Shown: in pieces, positions 1-10,812 of the stretch
How positions within the stretch are numbered: position 1 is the stretch's first letter
Layout of the letters: every line of letters starts with the position of its first letter
Origin: Microbacterium paraoxydans
GTDB taxonomy: Bacteria; Actinomycetota; Actinomycetes; Actinomycetales; Microbacteriaceae
Direction: 5' to 3'
Assembly: GCF_018224615.1 (NCBI RefSeq)
Contig: NZ_JAGTUK010000001.1
Span: 248,001-312,000, forward strand
Length of the DNA: 64,000 bases
Made by a program: the position numbers and the translations under genes
Notes under the pieces: generated by a model
Told to the model about the DNA's origin: nothing
What the model saw: the letters and a program-made list of their open reading frames with translations, nothing else
The model's database searches: none

Positions 1-379
1 CCTCGGCGATGTCGCCGGGGGCCGCATCGGACATCGCCTGGATGATTGCGCCCAGCCGCTCGGCCGACTCGTCGTTCCAGCGCTCCTGCACGCGGATGGC
101 CATGAACTGCTCGAGCACGATGCGCAGGCTCGAGATCTCCTCCAGGTCCTGCGCGGTGAGCTGCGCCACGCGGGCGCCGCGGCGGGGCTCACGCGTGATC
201 AGGCGCTCCTCGGCCAGGCGGGTCAGGGCCTCCCGCACCGGGATGTGGCTCACGCCCAGGCGCTCGGCGAGCTTGCGCTCCACCAGCCGTTCGCCCGGGG
301 CGAGCTCACCCGAGTGAATGGCCGCCCGCAGTTCGTCGGCGACCTGTTCGGCGATGTTCTGGTCCGACACGCTGCGCAT
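1..379 (-). CDS. GntR-family (FCD/VanR type) transcriptional regulator, partial
   Basis: Partial regulator whose C-terminus lies beyond the left edge; 126 residues are visible. The N-terminal winged helix-turn-helix spans about residues 5-70 (ELAPGERLVERKLAERLGVS, then PVREALTRLAEERLI, the GntR signature), followed by the start of an FCD-type ligand domain (LRIVLEQFMAI). FCD regulators usually bind small carboxylates or sugar acids and release DNA. The ATG at 379 follows GAAGGG at a normal spacing. It is divergent from the MFS gene, with two TGCTATAGCA-type palindromes between them, so it very probably controls itself and the catabolic genes to its right. The ligand is not visible. Confidence 0.93.
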   Translation of the reverse strand, partial: MRSVSDQNIAEQVADELRAAIHSGELAPGERLVERKLAERLGVSHIPVREALTRLAEERLITREPRRGARVAQLTAQDLEEISSLRIVLEQFMAIRVQERWNDESAERLGAIIQAMSDAAPGDIAE

Positions 380-443
380 CCGGGGCCCTTCGTCGTCTCG
401 CGCGGCCCGGTGCTCGTCGCGGAGGGCCTCTTCGCTTGCTCGA

Positions 444-453
444 TGCTATGGCA
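444..453. promoter_or_regulatory. Putative GntR operator 1 (TGCTATGGCA)
   Basis: Near-palindrome with one mismatch to TGCTATAGCA, 65 bp upstream of the GntR start codon. It is preceded by an extra half-site (TTGCT at 436). Its position suggests autoregulation. Confidence 0.7.
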
Positions 454-491
454 TTCACGAAAGGACTGGACAGAACGACGCAGGTGCTAGA

Positions 492-501
492 TGCTATAGC
501 A
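492..501. promoter_or_regulatory. Putative GntR operator 2 (TGCTATAGCA)
   Basis: Perfect 10-bp palindrome 27 bp before the MFS start codon, again with an upstream half-site (GTGCTAG). The same arrangement, TGCTA, two bases, TGCTATAGCA, recurs at 1971 and 15986. Confidence 0.8.
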
Positions 502-528
502 AAACCCAGCGATGACGAAGGAGTTGTC

Positions 529-1890
529 ATGTCCGGCAGAGACACCGCCGCGCGTGAGCGCGCCGCAGACGCCGCGGTCGGGGCCGCGGCGATGAAGAAG
601 GCGATCTGGAGGCTCGGCCCGTTCCTCGGACTGCTGTACCTCGTCGCCTACATCGACCGCAACAACGCCGGCTTCGCCAAGCTGGAGATGACGGCCGCGC
701 TGAACATCACCGAGGCCGCGTTCGGCTTCGCCGCGGGCATCTTCTTCATCGGCTACCTGCTGTTCGAGGTGCCGAGCAACCTGCTGCTGGAGAGATTCGG
801 GGCCCGCAAGTGGATCGCCCGCATCATGATCTCGTGGGGCATCGTCGCCGCGCTCACCGCGTTCGTGCAGGACGCCACGCAGTTCGCGATCGCACGCTTC
901 ATCCTCGGCATCGCGGAGGCGGGCTTCTTCCCCGGCGTGCTGCTCTACCTCACCCTGTGGTTCCCGCGGCAATACCGCACGCAGGTGCTCGCGGTGTTCG
1001 TGCTGTCGAACCCGATCGCCAACGCGGTCGCGGCCCCGCTGTCGGGCTGGATGCTCGAACTCCACGGCCTGTGGGGACTCGACGGCTGGCAGCTCGTGTT
1101 CCTGCTGCAGGGCGTGCCCGCGGTGCTGCTCGCGTTCGTCGTGTTCTTCTGGCTGCCCGACCGCCCGCAGGACGCGCGCTGGCTCACCCCCACCGAGCAG
1201 CGCTGGATCTCCGACACCCTCGCGGCCGAGACCCAGGCCACGGAGCAACGGCACGGCCGTCTCCGCCTGGGCGAGGTGTTCCGCAACGGGCGGCTGTGGA
1301 CGCTGATCGTGCTGTTCTTCGGCGTGGTGTTCGGCGCCTACGGACTGGGCATGTGGCTGCCGACCATCGTGAAGAGCATGGGCGACTTCTCCAACGCCAC
1401 GACCGGCTGGCTGGTCGCGTTGCCCAACCTGTGCGCGGCGCTGGTGATGCTGCCGTGGGAGCGCGCGGCGCGCAAGCAGGGCAACATCCCGCTCCAGATC
1501 GGCATCACCCTGAGCATCACGGCCCTGTCGCTCATCGCGGCGGTGGCGGCACAGGGCACGCCGGTGCTCGCGCTCGTGGCGCTGTGCATCGGCATGTCCG
1601 CGCTGTTCTCGACGACGCCGCTGTTCTGGAGCCTGCCGCCCATGGTGCTCACGGGCACGGCCGCGGCCGCGGGGCTGGCGTTCATCAACTCGGTGGGCAA
1701 CCTCGCGGGCTTCGCCGGACCCTACGCGATCGGCTGGATCAGCCAGACCACGGGGTCGGCGGTGTGGGGCCTCTTGCTGATCTCCGGGCTCACGCTGCTC
1801 GGGGCGGCGATCGCGTTCGTGCTCAGCCGTCGCGCCGACTTCACGACGGCCCCCGCGCTGACGCCCGAGTCGGCGCCCGCCTCGCGGTGA
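529..1890 (+). CDS. MFS transporter, anion:cation symporter (ACS) type
   Basis: Inner-membrane importer of 453 residues with about 12 hydrophobic helices. The N-terminal region (LGLLYLVAYIDRNNAGFAKL) and the motif FEVPSNLLLERFGARKW are typical of the ACS family, which imports sugar acids and related carboxylates such as galactonate, glucarate or phthalate. The start at 529 is chosen over an in-frame TTG at 436 because GAAGGAG lies just upstream and the operator sits between the two. It is the first gene of the GntR-controlled set and offers a second uptake route beside the Dpp-like ABC system. The substrate is inferred as an organic acid, not shown. Confidence 0.93.
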   Translation: MSGRDTAARERAADAAVGAAAMKKAIWRLGPFLGLLYLVAYIDRNNAGFAKLEMTAALNITEAAFGFAAGIFFIGYLLFEVPSNLLLERFGARKWIARIMISWGIVAALTAFVQDATQFAIARFILGIAEAGFFPGVLLYLTLWFPRQYRTQVLAVFVLSNPIANAVAAPLSGWMLELHGLWGLDGWQLVFLLQGVPAVLLAFVVFFWLPDRPQDARWLTPTEQRWISDTLAAETQATEQRHGRLRLGEVFRNGRLWTLIVLFFGVVFGAYGLGMWLPTIVKSMGDFSNATTGWLVALPNLCAALVMLPWERAARKQGNIPLQIGITLSITALSLIAAVAAQGTPVLALVALCIGMSALFSTTPLFWSLPPMVLTGTAAAAGLAFINSVGNLAGFAGPYAIGWISQTTGSAVWGLLLISGLTLLGAAIAFVLSRRADFTTAPALTPESAPASR

Positions 1891-1970
1891 CCGCCGCGGA
1901 TCGGCGGGCGTAACGAGAACGTAACCCCGCCGGTCCGCTTCGCTCTAGACGCTCACCTCATTTTGCTACA

Positions 1971-1980
1971 TGCTATAGCG
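1971..1980. promoter_or_regulatory. Putative GntR operator 3 (TGCTATAGCG)
   Basis: One mismatch to the palindrome, with the half-site TTGCTAC at 1963. It lies 56 bp before the start of the ABC importer operon. Confidence 0.75.
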
Positions 1981-1990
1981 CAATACCCTT

Positions 1991-2024
1991 ACCCGAAGCA
2001 TCACCCGAAGCACCACCCGACACC
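1991..2024 (+). repeat. Short direct repeat in the leader of the ABC operon
   Basis: ACCCGAAGCATC, ACCCGAAGCACC and ACCCGACACC follow one another between operator 3 and the ribosome binding site CTGGAGG. It is probably a minor slippage repeat in the 5' leader; no role is evident. Confidence 0.4.
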
Positions 2025-2035
2025 TGGAGGCACCC

Positions 2036-3571
2036 ATGTCGCGTCGTCGCGTCCTTCTCGGCGGAGCAGCGTTGCTCACCGCCGCCCTCATCACCGCCGG
2101 CTGCAGTTCCACATCCGCGTCCGACGGCTCACCGCAGGACGGTGGCACGCTCACCGTCGCCGCAGCGCAGGGCATCCCGCAGCTCAACCCCGCCATCCGC
2201 ACGTTCGCGTGGGAGGAGGTGCTGTTCCCGCTGCTGTGGAACGGCCTGACCACCACCGACGAGTCCGGCGAGATCGTGGGCGACCTCGCCGAGAGCTGGG
2301 AGACCTCGGACGACCAGAAGACCTGGACGTTCACGCTCCGCGACGGCGTCACGTTCTCCAACGGCGACCCGTTCACCGCGGAAGACGCCGTCGCCTCGTT
2401 CGAGTACTACCTCGACCCCGACACGGCCACGCAGGAGAAGAACAAGATCGACATGGTGACCGACGTCACCGCGCCCGACGACAAGACCGTGGTCATCACG
2501 CTGTCCGAGCCGATCGCCACGTTCGACGCCGGCATCGTGTGGGTCAAGATGCTCGACGTCGACGCGCTCGACACGATCGACAAGGAGCCCATCGGCACGG
2601 GGCCCTACGTCGTCGAGAGCTTCACGCCCGACGACAGCCTCACGCTCGTGCCCAACCCCGAGTACTTCGGCGAAGCGCCCGCGCTCGACGAGATCCGCAT
2701 CGTGAAGGCCGCCGAGTCCACCGCCGCCGTGACCGGGCTGCGCTCGGGCGACATCGACGTGCTGTGGTCGGTGCCGCAGGGCGACGTGGCGAGCCTCGAG
2801 GGCGGCGGCGACATCGCCCTGGTCAAGCCCGAGAACCCGAGCCAGTGGCCCTCGTGGGAGGTCGACACCACCTCGCCGCCGTTCAACGACGTGCGCGCCC
2901 GGCAGGCCCTCGCGTACGCGATCGACCGCGAGGCCATCCTCGACGCCGCCTACTACGGCCAGGGCACGGTCTCGCCGACCAACAACGCCCTCGGCGAGGT
3001 GAACCCCTGGTACGGCGGCGACCTCACCGACTACTCCTACGACCTGGACAAGGCCAAGGAGCTGTTCGCCGCGGCCGGCGTGACCGAGGGCAGCACGCTC
3101 ACCTGGTGGGGCGTCGCGGGACAGTACCCGGAGTGGAACACGAGCGGCGAGATCCTGCAGGCCAGCCTGAAGGAGATCGGCATCACGCTGAAGATCGACA
3201 ACAACGACGTCGGCACCTGGGTCGACTCGTTCTACCCCGCGGGCAAGAGCTTCCCCGGCTACATCGTGCCGAACTTCCAGTCCACCCCGCCCGAGCCCGC
3301 CTACTCGCTGAACTTCTACCTGGAGGGCCGCTGCGAGTGCAACTGGGTCGACCCCGAGTTCCAGTCCGCGTTCGCCGCTGCGGTCGCCGAGCCCGACCAG
3401 GCCGCGCGCGCCGAGAAGTGGGGCACCGTGCAGACCATCATCAACCAGCAGGTGCCGCTGATCGTGCCGCTGCAGTCCACCGTGGTCACCGCGACCAGCA
3501 CGAAGGTGGACGGCGTGTGGGTCGAGGGCGGCGGTCAGCTGCACCTCGAGGACGCGCAGCTGAAGGGCTGA
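2036..3571 (+). CDS. ABC transporter substrate-binding lipoprotein, family 5 (DppA/OppA-like)
   Basis: Extracellular solute-binding lipoprotein of 511 residues. The signal peptide (MSRRRVLLGGAALLTA) ends in a lipobox ITAGC, so the mature protein starts at a lipidated cysteine near residue 23. The body has family 5 features (GTLTVAAAQGIPQLNPAIRT; LAESWETSDDQKTWTFTLRD; DGVTFSNGDPFTAEDAVASF). Family 5 proteins bind peptides, but also oligosaccharides, opines and other solutes. It is the first gene of a five-component importer operon, with the permease starting 2 bases after its stop. In this locus an oligosaccharide or acidic conjugate is more likely than a peptide; that is inference. Confidence 0.95.
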   Translation: MSRRRVLLGGAALLTAALITAGCSSTSASDGSPQDGGTLTVAAAQGIPQLNPAIRTFAWEEVLFPLLWNGLTTTDESGEIVGDLAESWETSDDQKTWTFTLRDGVTFSNGDPFTAEDAVASFEYYLDPDTATQEKNKIDMVTDVTAPDDKTVVITLSEPIATFDAGIVWVKMLDVDALDTIDKEPIGTGPYVVESFTPDDSLTLVPNPEYFGEAPALDEIRIVKAAESTAAVTGLRSGDIDVLWSVPQGDVASLEGGGDIALVKPENPSQWPSWEVDTTSPPFNDVRARQALAYAIDREAILDAAYYGQGTVSPTNNALGEVNPWYGGDLTDYSYDLDKAKELFAAAGVTEGSTLTWWGVAGQYPEWNTSGEILQASLKEIGITLKIDNNDVGTWVDSFYPAGKSFPGYIVPNFQSTPPEPAYSLNFYLEGRCECNWVDPEFQSAFAAAVAEPDQAARAEKWGTVQTIINQQVPLIVPLQSTVVTATSTKVDGVWVEGGGQLHLEDAQLKG

Positions 3572-3572
3572 C

Positions 3573-4535
3573 GTGCTCCTCTCCGTCCTGCGCCGGGTGG
3601 CGATCAGCATCGCGATGCTGATCGCCACCTCGCTCCTCGTGTTCGTGGTGCTCCGGCTGCTGCCGGGCGATCCCGTCATCACGCGCCTCGGCTCCACCCC
3701 CGGCGTGGATGCGGAGATGCTCCAGCGGCTCCGTGAGGAAGCCGGGCTCGACGCCCCCGTGATCGAGCAGTACCTGCGGTGGATCGGCGGCGTCGTCACC
3801 GGCGACTTCGGGCAGTCGTACTTCAACCAGTTCTCGGTGACCGAGCTGATCGCCCAGCGCCTTCCGGCCACGCTCGAGCTCACGCTGATCGGCATCCTGC
3901 TGGCCGTGCTCGTCGCGACCCCGGCCGCCGTGATCGCCTCGCTGCGCCCGCTCGGCGTGGTCGACCGGGTGCTGACCGCGATCTCCACCGCGGGCATGGC
4001 GCTGCCCCAGTTCCTGATCGGCATCGTGCTGATCGTGGTGTTCGCGGTGCAGCTGAAGTGGCTTCCCGCCCGCGGGTACACCCCGTTCGCGGAGGATCCG
4101 GCCGACAACCTCGTGCGCATGATCCTGCCCGCCCTCACCCTCGCGTTCGCCGCCGCGCCGCTGCTGATGCGGTTCCTGCGGGCGTCGATGGTGGAGGTGC
4201 TCGACGCGCCCTACATCCGCACCGCCAAGGGCAAGGGGCAGTCCGCCGGCGGGGTCGTGCTCGGGCACGCGCTGCGCAACGCCCTCATCCCGGGGCTCAC
4301 CATGCTCGGCCTCATCGTCGGGTACACGCTCGGCGGCGTCGTGATCGTGGAGTACGTGTTCGGCGTGCCGGGGCTCGGCTCGCTCGCGATCGACGCCGTG
4401 TTCAAGCGCGACTACGCGGTGCTGCAGTCGGTGGTGCTGCTGATCTCCGCCCTGTTCATCCTCACGACGCTCGTGGTCGACCTGCTCTACGGCGTGCTCG
4501 ACCCGCGTCTGCGTGCAAGGAGCAGCCGTGGCTGA
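3573..4535 (+). CDS. ABC transporter permease, DppB-like
   Basis: Membrane permease of 320 residues with about six helices. The N-terminal segment (LLVFVVLRLLPGDPVITRLG) is the usual DppB/OppB start, and the cytoplasmic coupling loop is recognisable in APYIRTAKGKGQSAGGVVLG (the EAA-type loop). The start is GTG at 3573. It overlaps the next permease by 8 bases, which indicates translational coupling. It pairs with the DppC-like permease to form the channel for the upstream lipoprotein. Confidence 0.95.
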   Translation: MLLSVLRRVAISIAMLIATSLLVFVVLRLLPGDPVITRLGSTPGVDAEMLQRLREEAGLDAPVIEQYLRWIGGVVTGDFGQSYFNQFSVTELIAQRLPATLELTLIGILLAVLVATPAAVIASLRPLGVVDRVLTAISTAGMALPQFLIGIVLIVVFAVQLKWLPARGYTPFAEDPADNLVRMILPALTLAFAAAPLLMRFLRASMVEVLDAPYIRTAKGKGQSAGGVVLGHALRNALIPGLTMLGLIVGYTLGGVVIVEYVFGVPGLGSLAIDAVFKRDYAVLQSVVLLISALFILTTLVVDLLYGVLDPRLRARSSRG

Positions 4536-5372
4536 CACCCTCACCCTCGCCCTGCGGCCGACCAGGCCGCGCCGCCGCGTCGCGGTCGCCTCGTGGATCC
4601 CGTTCGGACTCCTGGCGCTCATCGTGCTGGCGTGCGTGCTCGCCCCCGTGCTCGCGCCGTTCGACCCCGCGGCCCAGTCGCCCGACCGGTTCGCGGCCCC
4701 GTCGGCCGTGCACCTGTTCGGCACCGACGAGCTCGGCCGCGATCTGTTCAGCCGCGTGCTCTACGGCGGCCAGCTCACCGTGTTCATCGCCGGCGGCGCG
4801 ACCCTGGTCGCGATGGTGCTCGGCATCGCGTGGGGCATGGCCGCCGCGTTCGGCCGCGGCTGGATCGACGAGATCCTGATGCGCCTCGCCGACACGGTCA
4901 TGGCGATCCCGCAGATCCTGTTCGCGCTCGTCTTCATCTCGGCGTTCGGCGCCGACCCCGTGAAGCTCGCCGTCATCATCGGGGTGCTCCTCACCCCCAC
5001 CACGGCGCGGCTCGTGCGCTCCTCGGTGCTGAGCGAACTCCAGGAGGACTACTTCACCGCCGCGGTGGCGTTCGGTTCCCCGCGCCGCCGGCTGCTGTTC
5101 GCCGAGGTGCTGCCCAACGCGCGCGGCCCCATCGTGGTGCAGGCGGCCATCAACGCCGCCAACGCGATCCTGCTGGAGGCGTCGATGAGCTTCGTCGGTC
5201 TCGGCATCGCACCGCCCGAAGCCACCTGGGGCACGCTCGTGCAGCAGGGCTACCAGAAGATGTACCAGTCGATCGGGTACGTGCTGTTCCCCGCGCTGTT
5301 CATCTTCGTCACCATCTGGCTGCTCAACGTGCTCGCCGACCAGTTCGGCGGCGATCGGAAGGGGAAGGGCCG

Positions 5373-5376
<4 letters not shown>
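4528..5376 (+). CDS. ABC transporter permease, DppC-like
   Basis: Second permease of the importer, 282 residues, with the typical DppC N-terminal segment (APFDPAAQSPDRFAAPSAVH; HLFGTDELGRDLFSRVLYGG) and the coupling loop ELQEDYFTAAVAFGSPRRRL. GTG at 4528 is preferred over GTG at 4513 because AAGGAGC lies 5 bases upstream. The stop overlaps the ATPase start (ATGA), so the operon is tightly coupled. Confidence 0.94.
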
Positions 5377-7103
<1,727 letters not shown>

Positions 7104-7144
7104 CGTTGTCGCGCCCGAACCACTGAGTCAACGAAGGAGCCGTC

Positions 7145-9337
7145 ATGTCGGACACACCACTCACCGCCGCGGACGAGGGCGTGCGCTCGACGGGGCGCCG
7201 CGCCCTGATGACCGGGCTCGGCGCGGTCGCGCTGGGGGCGGCGGGCTCGGTCGTCGGCGCGTCGTCCGCGCAGGCCGCGCCCGTCGCCACCGGGGCGAAG
7301 GACGTCACGCGCGTGGAGACGGTCGCGGAGCTGATCCGGCTGCGGGCGCGCGACGGCGAGCTCGCGGTCGTGGCGGGGTATCACGCGCCGGGCGACGCAG
7401 GGCTGCTGGTGTACGTGGGGTCGGAAGACGGCACGGTCGCGGCCAACGGGGGCACCGTCATCGCGGGCAAGCGCGACACCCGGTGGCTGCTGCAGCACGA
7501 CGGCACGGTCGACTTCCGCGCCTTCGGCATCACCGGGCCCGAGGTTCCGGCGGACGACGCGCTCGACGCCCTGGTGAACGACCCCCGGGTCCAGCGGATC
7601 CAGGGCAGCTCCGACCTGCTGTTCCAGCGACGGCACCGCTTCACCCGTTCGCACGTCGAGCTCGACTTCGGCGGGCACCTGATCACCACGGACGGCATCG
7701 AGCCGAACACGGCGGACAACCCCTTCGGTGCGGTGATGTTCTTCACCGGCACCTCGCTCGACGTCGTGGTGGAGCACGCGCTCGCAGAGCCCTGGCCCGA
7801 GCTGACCGATGCGGTGGCCGTGCCGGACGCCTCCGTGTTCCCCGTCGACTCGTGGTGGGCGGTGCAGTGCGACGAGGTCGCGGGCGGCGGGCGCGACGAG
7901 CGCGAGCTGCAGCGGTTCGTGCGGGTGACGCAGCAGCTCGACGGCAGCCACATCCGCATCGACTACCTCAACGGCTGGGCGCTGGATGCCGGGCGTCGGC
8001 TCACGTGGCGGCGGATGGAGCCCGTCGCCGGCGTCCGCATCCGGAACCTCCGCTTCCTCGGCGCCGGGCCGTTCGAGGGGCCGACCGACGGCTCCTTCCC
8101 CGATCCGCGCGAGCGCACGGGGTCCCACCCGATCGCGTTCGAGTACGCGATCCACTGCGACGTCGCCGACGTGCACGCCAGCCGCACGTGGTGGCCCGTG
8201 ATCATGCGGCGCTGGAACACCCACTTCACGACGGAGCGCTGCTCGGTCGAGAACCCGCCCACCGTGTTCTACGGCGGCGCGGGGTATCTGACGCAGCAGA
8301 TCTACAGCCTGTACGGGCGAGTGGCCGACTGCTCCTCGTCCAACGCGCGACACCTCAACGACCTCACCGCGAGCGCCTACTGCCTCGTGGAGAACTGCCA
8401 CGGCGACGGCGACGACCAGGGCGGCAACCCCTTCACCACGCACGGCCAGTACGAGCACGACCTGACCTTCATCGGGAACTCCGGCCTCATGGACATCGCC
8501 AACTCGGGGGCGCAGTGGGGCACCGCCGCGAAGCGCATCACGGTGCGCGACCACGTGTGCTCGTGGTTCGTCGCCGGCACGAAGATCAGCGACCTGACGC
8601 TCGAGAACGTCCGGGTGATCGGCCGCTCCACGTTCGACCCCCAGGCCACCATGACGATCAACGCCGACGGCGCACAGGTGCGCGGGTGCACCGCGGGACT
8701 GCTGGCGATCGGTCAGCGCTCCACCCGGTCGTCGCGCCCCACCACGATCGAGGACAGCACGTTCTCGCTGCCGAAGGATCAGGTGCTGGTGCAGACCCCG
8801 GTGACCGCGACCGTGAGCTTCGTGCGCTGCACCATCGCGGGCATCGACGGGACGAAGGCGCGCGGGGCCGGCGCGGTCGAGTTCGTCGACTGCCACCTGA
8901 GCGGCCCGGCCACCGGTGCCCCGATGGAGATCGGCGCCGCGCGGGTCACGATCCGCGGCGGAACCGTGCGCGACATCGCCCTGACCGCCACCGCCGTGCG
9001 CGACCAGCTGGTCGCGGTCGAGGGCGTCGAGCTGGCCACGGAGCGTGACGGCGGCGCCCTGCTCTCGCGTGCTGCGGGCGGCGGCGTGGTGACCTGGCGG
9101 GTCAGCGGCGTGACCTCGACGGCGGGGAAGGGCGCCGCGCACCTCGACATCGGCACGGGCGTCAACCACGCGCGTGTCACCGGGAGCCAGTTCGCCGGCG
9201 GCGCGCTGCGCCTGGCCGAGGGCTTCCCGGAGCCGTCGACGCTGCTGTACAGCGACTCCGTCGCCCGCGGCGTGGACGCGGCGGTGCCCGAGTCCGGGGA
9301 CCGCGTGCTGATCGCCGACGTGCTGACGACCGCCTGA
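7145..9337 (+). CDS. Tat-exported parallel beta-helix protein, possible polysaccharide-active enzyme
   Basis: Secreted protein of 730 residues. The N-terminus has a twin-arginine motif (GRRALMTGLG, arginines 18-19), a hydrophobic stretch and an Ala-X-Ala cleavage site near residue 44. The remainder is a series of short strands with repeated hydrophobic and Asn/Thr positions (for example VEFVDCHLSG, VTIRGGTVRD), as in right-handed beta-helix proteins such as pectate lyases, epimerases and phage depolymerases. No catalytic triad could be assigned by eye. AAGGAG precedes the ATG. Its place directly after an importer operon suggests it works outside the cell on the polymer or conjugate whose products are imported. 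The specific activity is unknown. Confidence 0.8.
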   Translation: MSDTPLTAADEGVRSTGRRALMTGLGAVALGAAGSVVGASSAQAAPVATGAKDVTRVETVAELIRLRARDGELAVVAGYHAPGDAGLLVYVGSEDGTVAANGGTVIAGKRDTRWLLQHDGTVDFRAFGITGPEVPADDALDALVNDPRVQRIQGSSDLLFQRRHRFTRSHVELDFGGHLITTDGIEPNTADNPFGAVMFFTGTSLDVVVEHALAEPWPELTDAVAVPDASVFPVDSWWAVQCDEVAGGGRDERELQRFVRVTQQLDGSHIRIDYLNGWALDAGRRLTWRRMEPVAGVRIRNLRFLGAGPFEGPTDGSFPDPRERTGSHPIAFEYAIHCDVADVHASRTWWPVIMRRWNTHFTTERCSVENPPTVFYGGAGYLTQQIYSLYGRVADCSSSNARHLNDLTASAYCLVENCHGDGDDQGGNPFTTHGQYEHDLTFIGNSGLMDIANSGAQWGTAAKRITVRDHVCSWFVAGTKISDLTLENVRVIGRSTFDPQATMTINADGAQVRGCTAGLLAIGQRSTRSSRPTTIEDSTFSLPKDQVLVQTPVTATVSFVRCTIAGIDGTKARGAGAVEFVDCHLSGPATGAPMEIGAARVTIRGGTVRDIALTATAVRDQLVAVEGVELATERDGGALLSRAAGGGVVTWRVSGVTSTAGKGAAHLDIGTGVNHARVTGSQFAGGALRLAEGFPEPSTLLYSDSVARGVDAAVPESGDRVLIADVLTTA

Positions 9338-9371
9338 ACGACGGCATCATGGAGACCAGGGAGGACCTCGC

Positions 9372-10763
9372 TTGAACGACACGGCAGCGGCCACGCACCT
9401 CGGAGACCGCATCCGCATCCCCCGCACCCGCGCGCGCCTCGGCGTCGCCCGGCGCGACATCACGCCGCCCGTGGGCATCCGCGCGAAGAACTGGGGCCCC
9501 GCCGACTGGGAGCGGTCGGAGGGCGCGCACCGGCCGTTCGAGCTGACCGCGCTCGCGGTGATCGCGGCGGACGAGCGGCCGCGCGTGCTGCTGGCCGTGG
9601 ACGGCACGTGGTGGCGGCGCGTGGCCGACGAGCAGGCCGTGCGCGGCGCGATCCTCGACGGCCTCGGACTCGACCCCGACCAGTTGATGCTGTCGCTCTC
9701 GCACACCCACGCGGGCGCGGTGCTGTGCGCGGCCGACGCCCACCTGCCCGGCGGTGAGCTGATCCCCGGGTACCTCGACGCGCTCGCGGCGGCGGGGGTC
9801 GCGGCCGGGCGGGAGGCGCTCGACGGCGCCCGGCCCGGGCTGATCGAGTGGACGACGGGCACGTGCACGCTCGCCGCCGACCGGGAGCTCGACCTCGACG
9901 GCCGCGCCCTCGTGGGCTACAACCCGCAGGGGGTCGCCGACGACACCGTGACCATCGGCCGCATCAGCATCGACGGCACCGTGCGGGCCACCCTGGTGAA
10001 CTACGCGTGCCACCCCACGACGCTCGCGTGGCAGCACCGCGGGGTGTCGCCAGACTACGTGGGCGCCATGCGAGAGCTCGTCGAGGGGGCCACGGGGTCG
10101 CCGTGCCTGTTCGTGCAGGGGGCATCGGGCGAGCTGGCCCCGCGCGAGCAGTACACGGGCGACGTGACGGTGGCCGACCGGCACGGACGCTCGCTCGGGC
10201 ACGCGGTGCTCGCGGCGCTCGACGCCCTGCCGCTGCCCGGCGAGGAGCTGACGCTGGAGGGCGTGGTCGAATCGGGCGCGCCGCTCGCGATCTGGGCGGG
10301 ACGCGGAGCCGAGGGCGGCGAAGCGGCCGGGGGCGTCGTGGCCGCCGTGGAGCTGCCGCTGCGCGACCTGCCGACCCTCGACGAGCTGGCGGAGGAGTGG
10401 AAGGACATCGACGCGCGGTCGCGGGAGGAGCGGCTCGGCCGGGCGCGCAACCTCCGCGACGGCTACATCGACGGGCCGACCGTGACGCATCCGGTGTGGG
10501 CGTGGCGGCTCGGTGACGCCGTGATCGTCGGACACCCCGGCGAGGCGTATTCGCGGTTGCAGACCACACTGCGGTCGCGGTTCCCCGCGACGCCCATCGT
10601 GGTGATGAACCTCACGAACGGCCCGGGGTTCGTGTACCTCCCGACGCGCGAGGCGTACGACCGCGGCGCGTATCAGGCTTGGCAGACGCCGCTCGCGCCC
10701 GGCGCGCTGGAGCTGCTGGAGGAGCACGCGGCGGCTCTCGTGGCGCGGCTGCTCGACGCCTGA
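9372..10763 (+). CDS. Neutral/alkaline ceramidase-like metal hydrolase (N-terminal domain only)
   Basis: 463 residues related to the N-terminal catalytic domain of neutral ceramidase: SHTHAG (residues 110-115, zinc-binding type motif), NYACHPTT (211-218) and FVQGASGELAPRE (248-260, matching the region of the ceramidase nucleophile). There is no signal peptide, unlike true secreted ceramidases, and the C-terminal immunoglobulin-like domain is absent. The start is TTG with AGGGAGG upstream. Such proteins occur in bacterial sugar catabolic loci with unproven substrates. Inference: an intracellular amide, ester or lactone hydrolase of this pathway. Ceramide as substrate is unlikely given the neighbours. 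Confidence 0.75.
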   Translation: MNDTAAATHLGDRIRIPRTRARLGVARRDITPPVGIRAKNWGPADWERSEGAHRPFELTALAVIAADERPRVLLAVDGTWWRRVADEQAVRGAILDGLGLDPDQLMLSLSHTHAGAVLCAADAHLPGGELIPGYLDALAAAGVAAGREALDGARPGLIEWTTGTCTLAADRELDLDGRALVGYNPQGVADDTVTIGRISIDGTVRATLVNYACHPTTLAWQHRGVSPDYVGAMRELVEGATGSPCLFVQGASGELAPREQYTGDVTVADRHGRSLGHAVLAALDALPLPGEELTLEGVVESGAPLAIWAGRGAEGGEAAGGVVAAVELPLRDLPTLDELAEEWKDIDARSREERLGRARNLRDGYIDGPTVTHPVWAWRLGDAVIVGHPGEAYSRLQTTLRSRFPATPIVVMNLTNGPGFVYLPTREAYDRGAYQAWQTPLAPGALELLEEHAAALVARLLDA

Positions 10764-10779
10764 CGCGGACCGCTACACT

Positions 10780-10789
10780 TGCTATAGCA
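10780..10789. promoter_or_regulatory. Putative GntR operator 4 (TGCTATAGCA)
   Basis: Perfect palindrome, extended to TTGCTATAGCAA, 24 bp before the SDR start. It marks a separate promoter for the SDR-enolase-SDR operon. Confidence 0.8.
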
Positions 10790-10812
10790 AATCCCCGATG
10801 CAGAGGAGAGAC

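Noticed and set aside
2129..4138. Long minus-strand open frame (669 codons) opposite the ABC operon
   Set aside because: Rich in Arg, Gly, Val, His and Asp as expected for antisense of high-GC genes; no family motif, and the plus strand encodes a recognisable importer.
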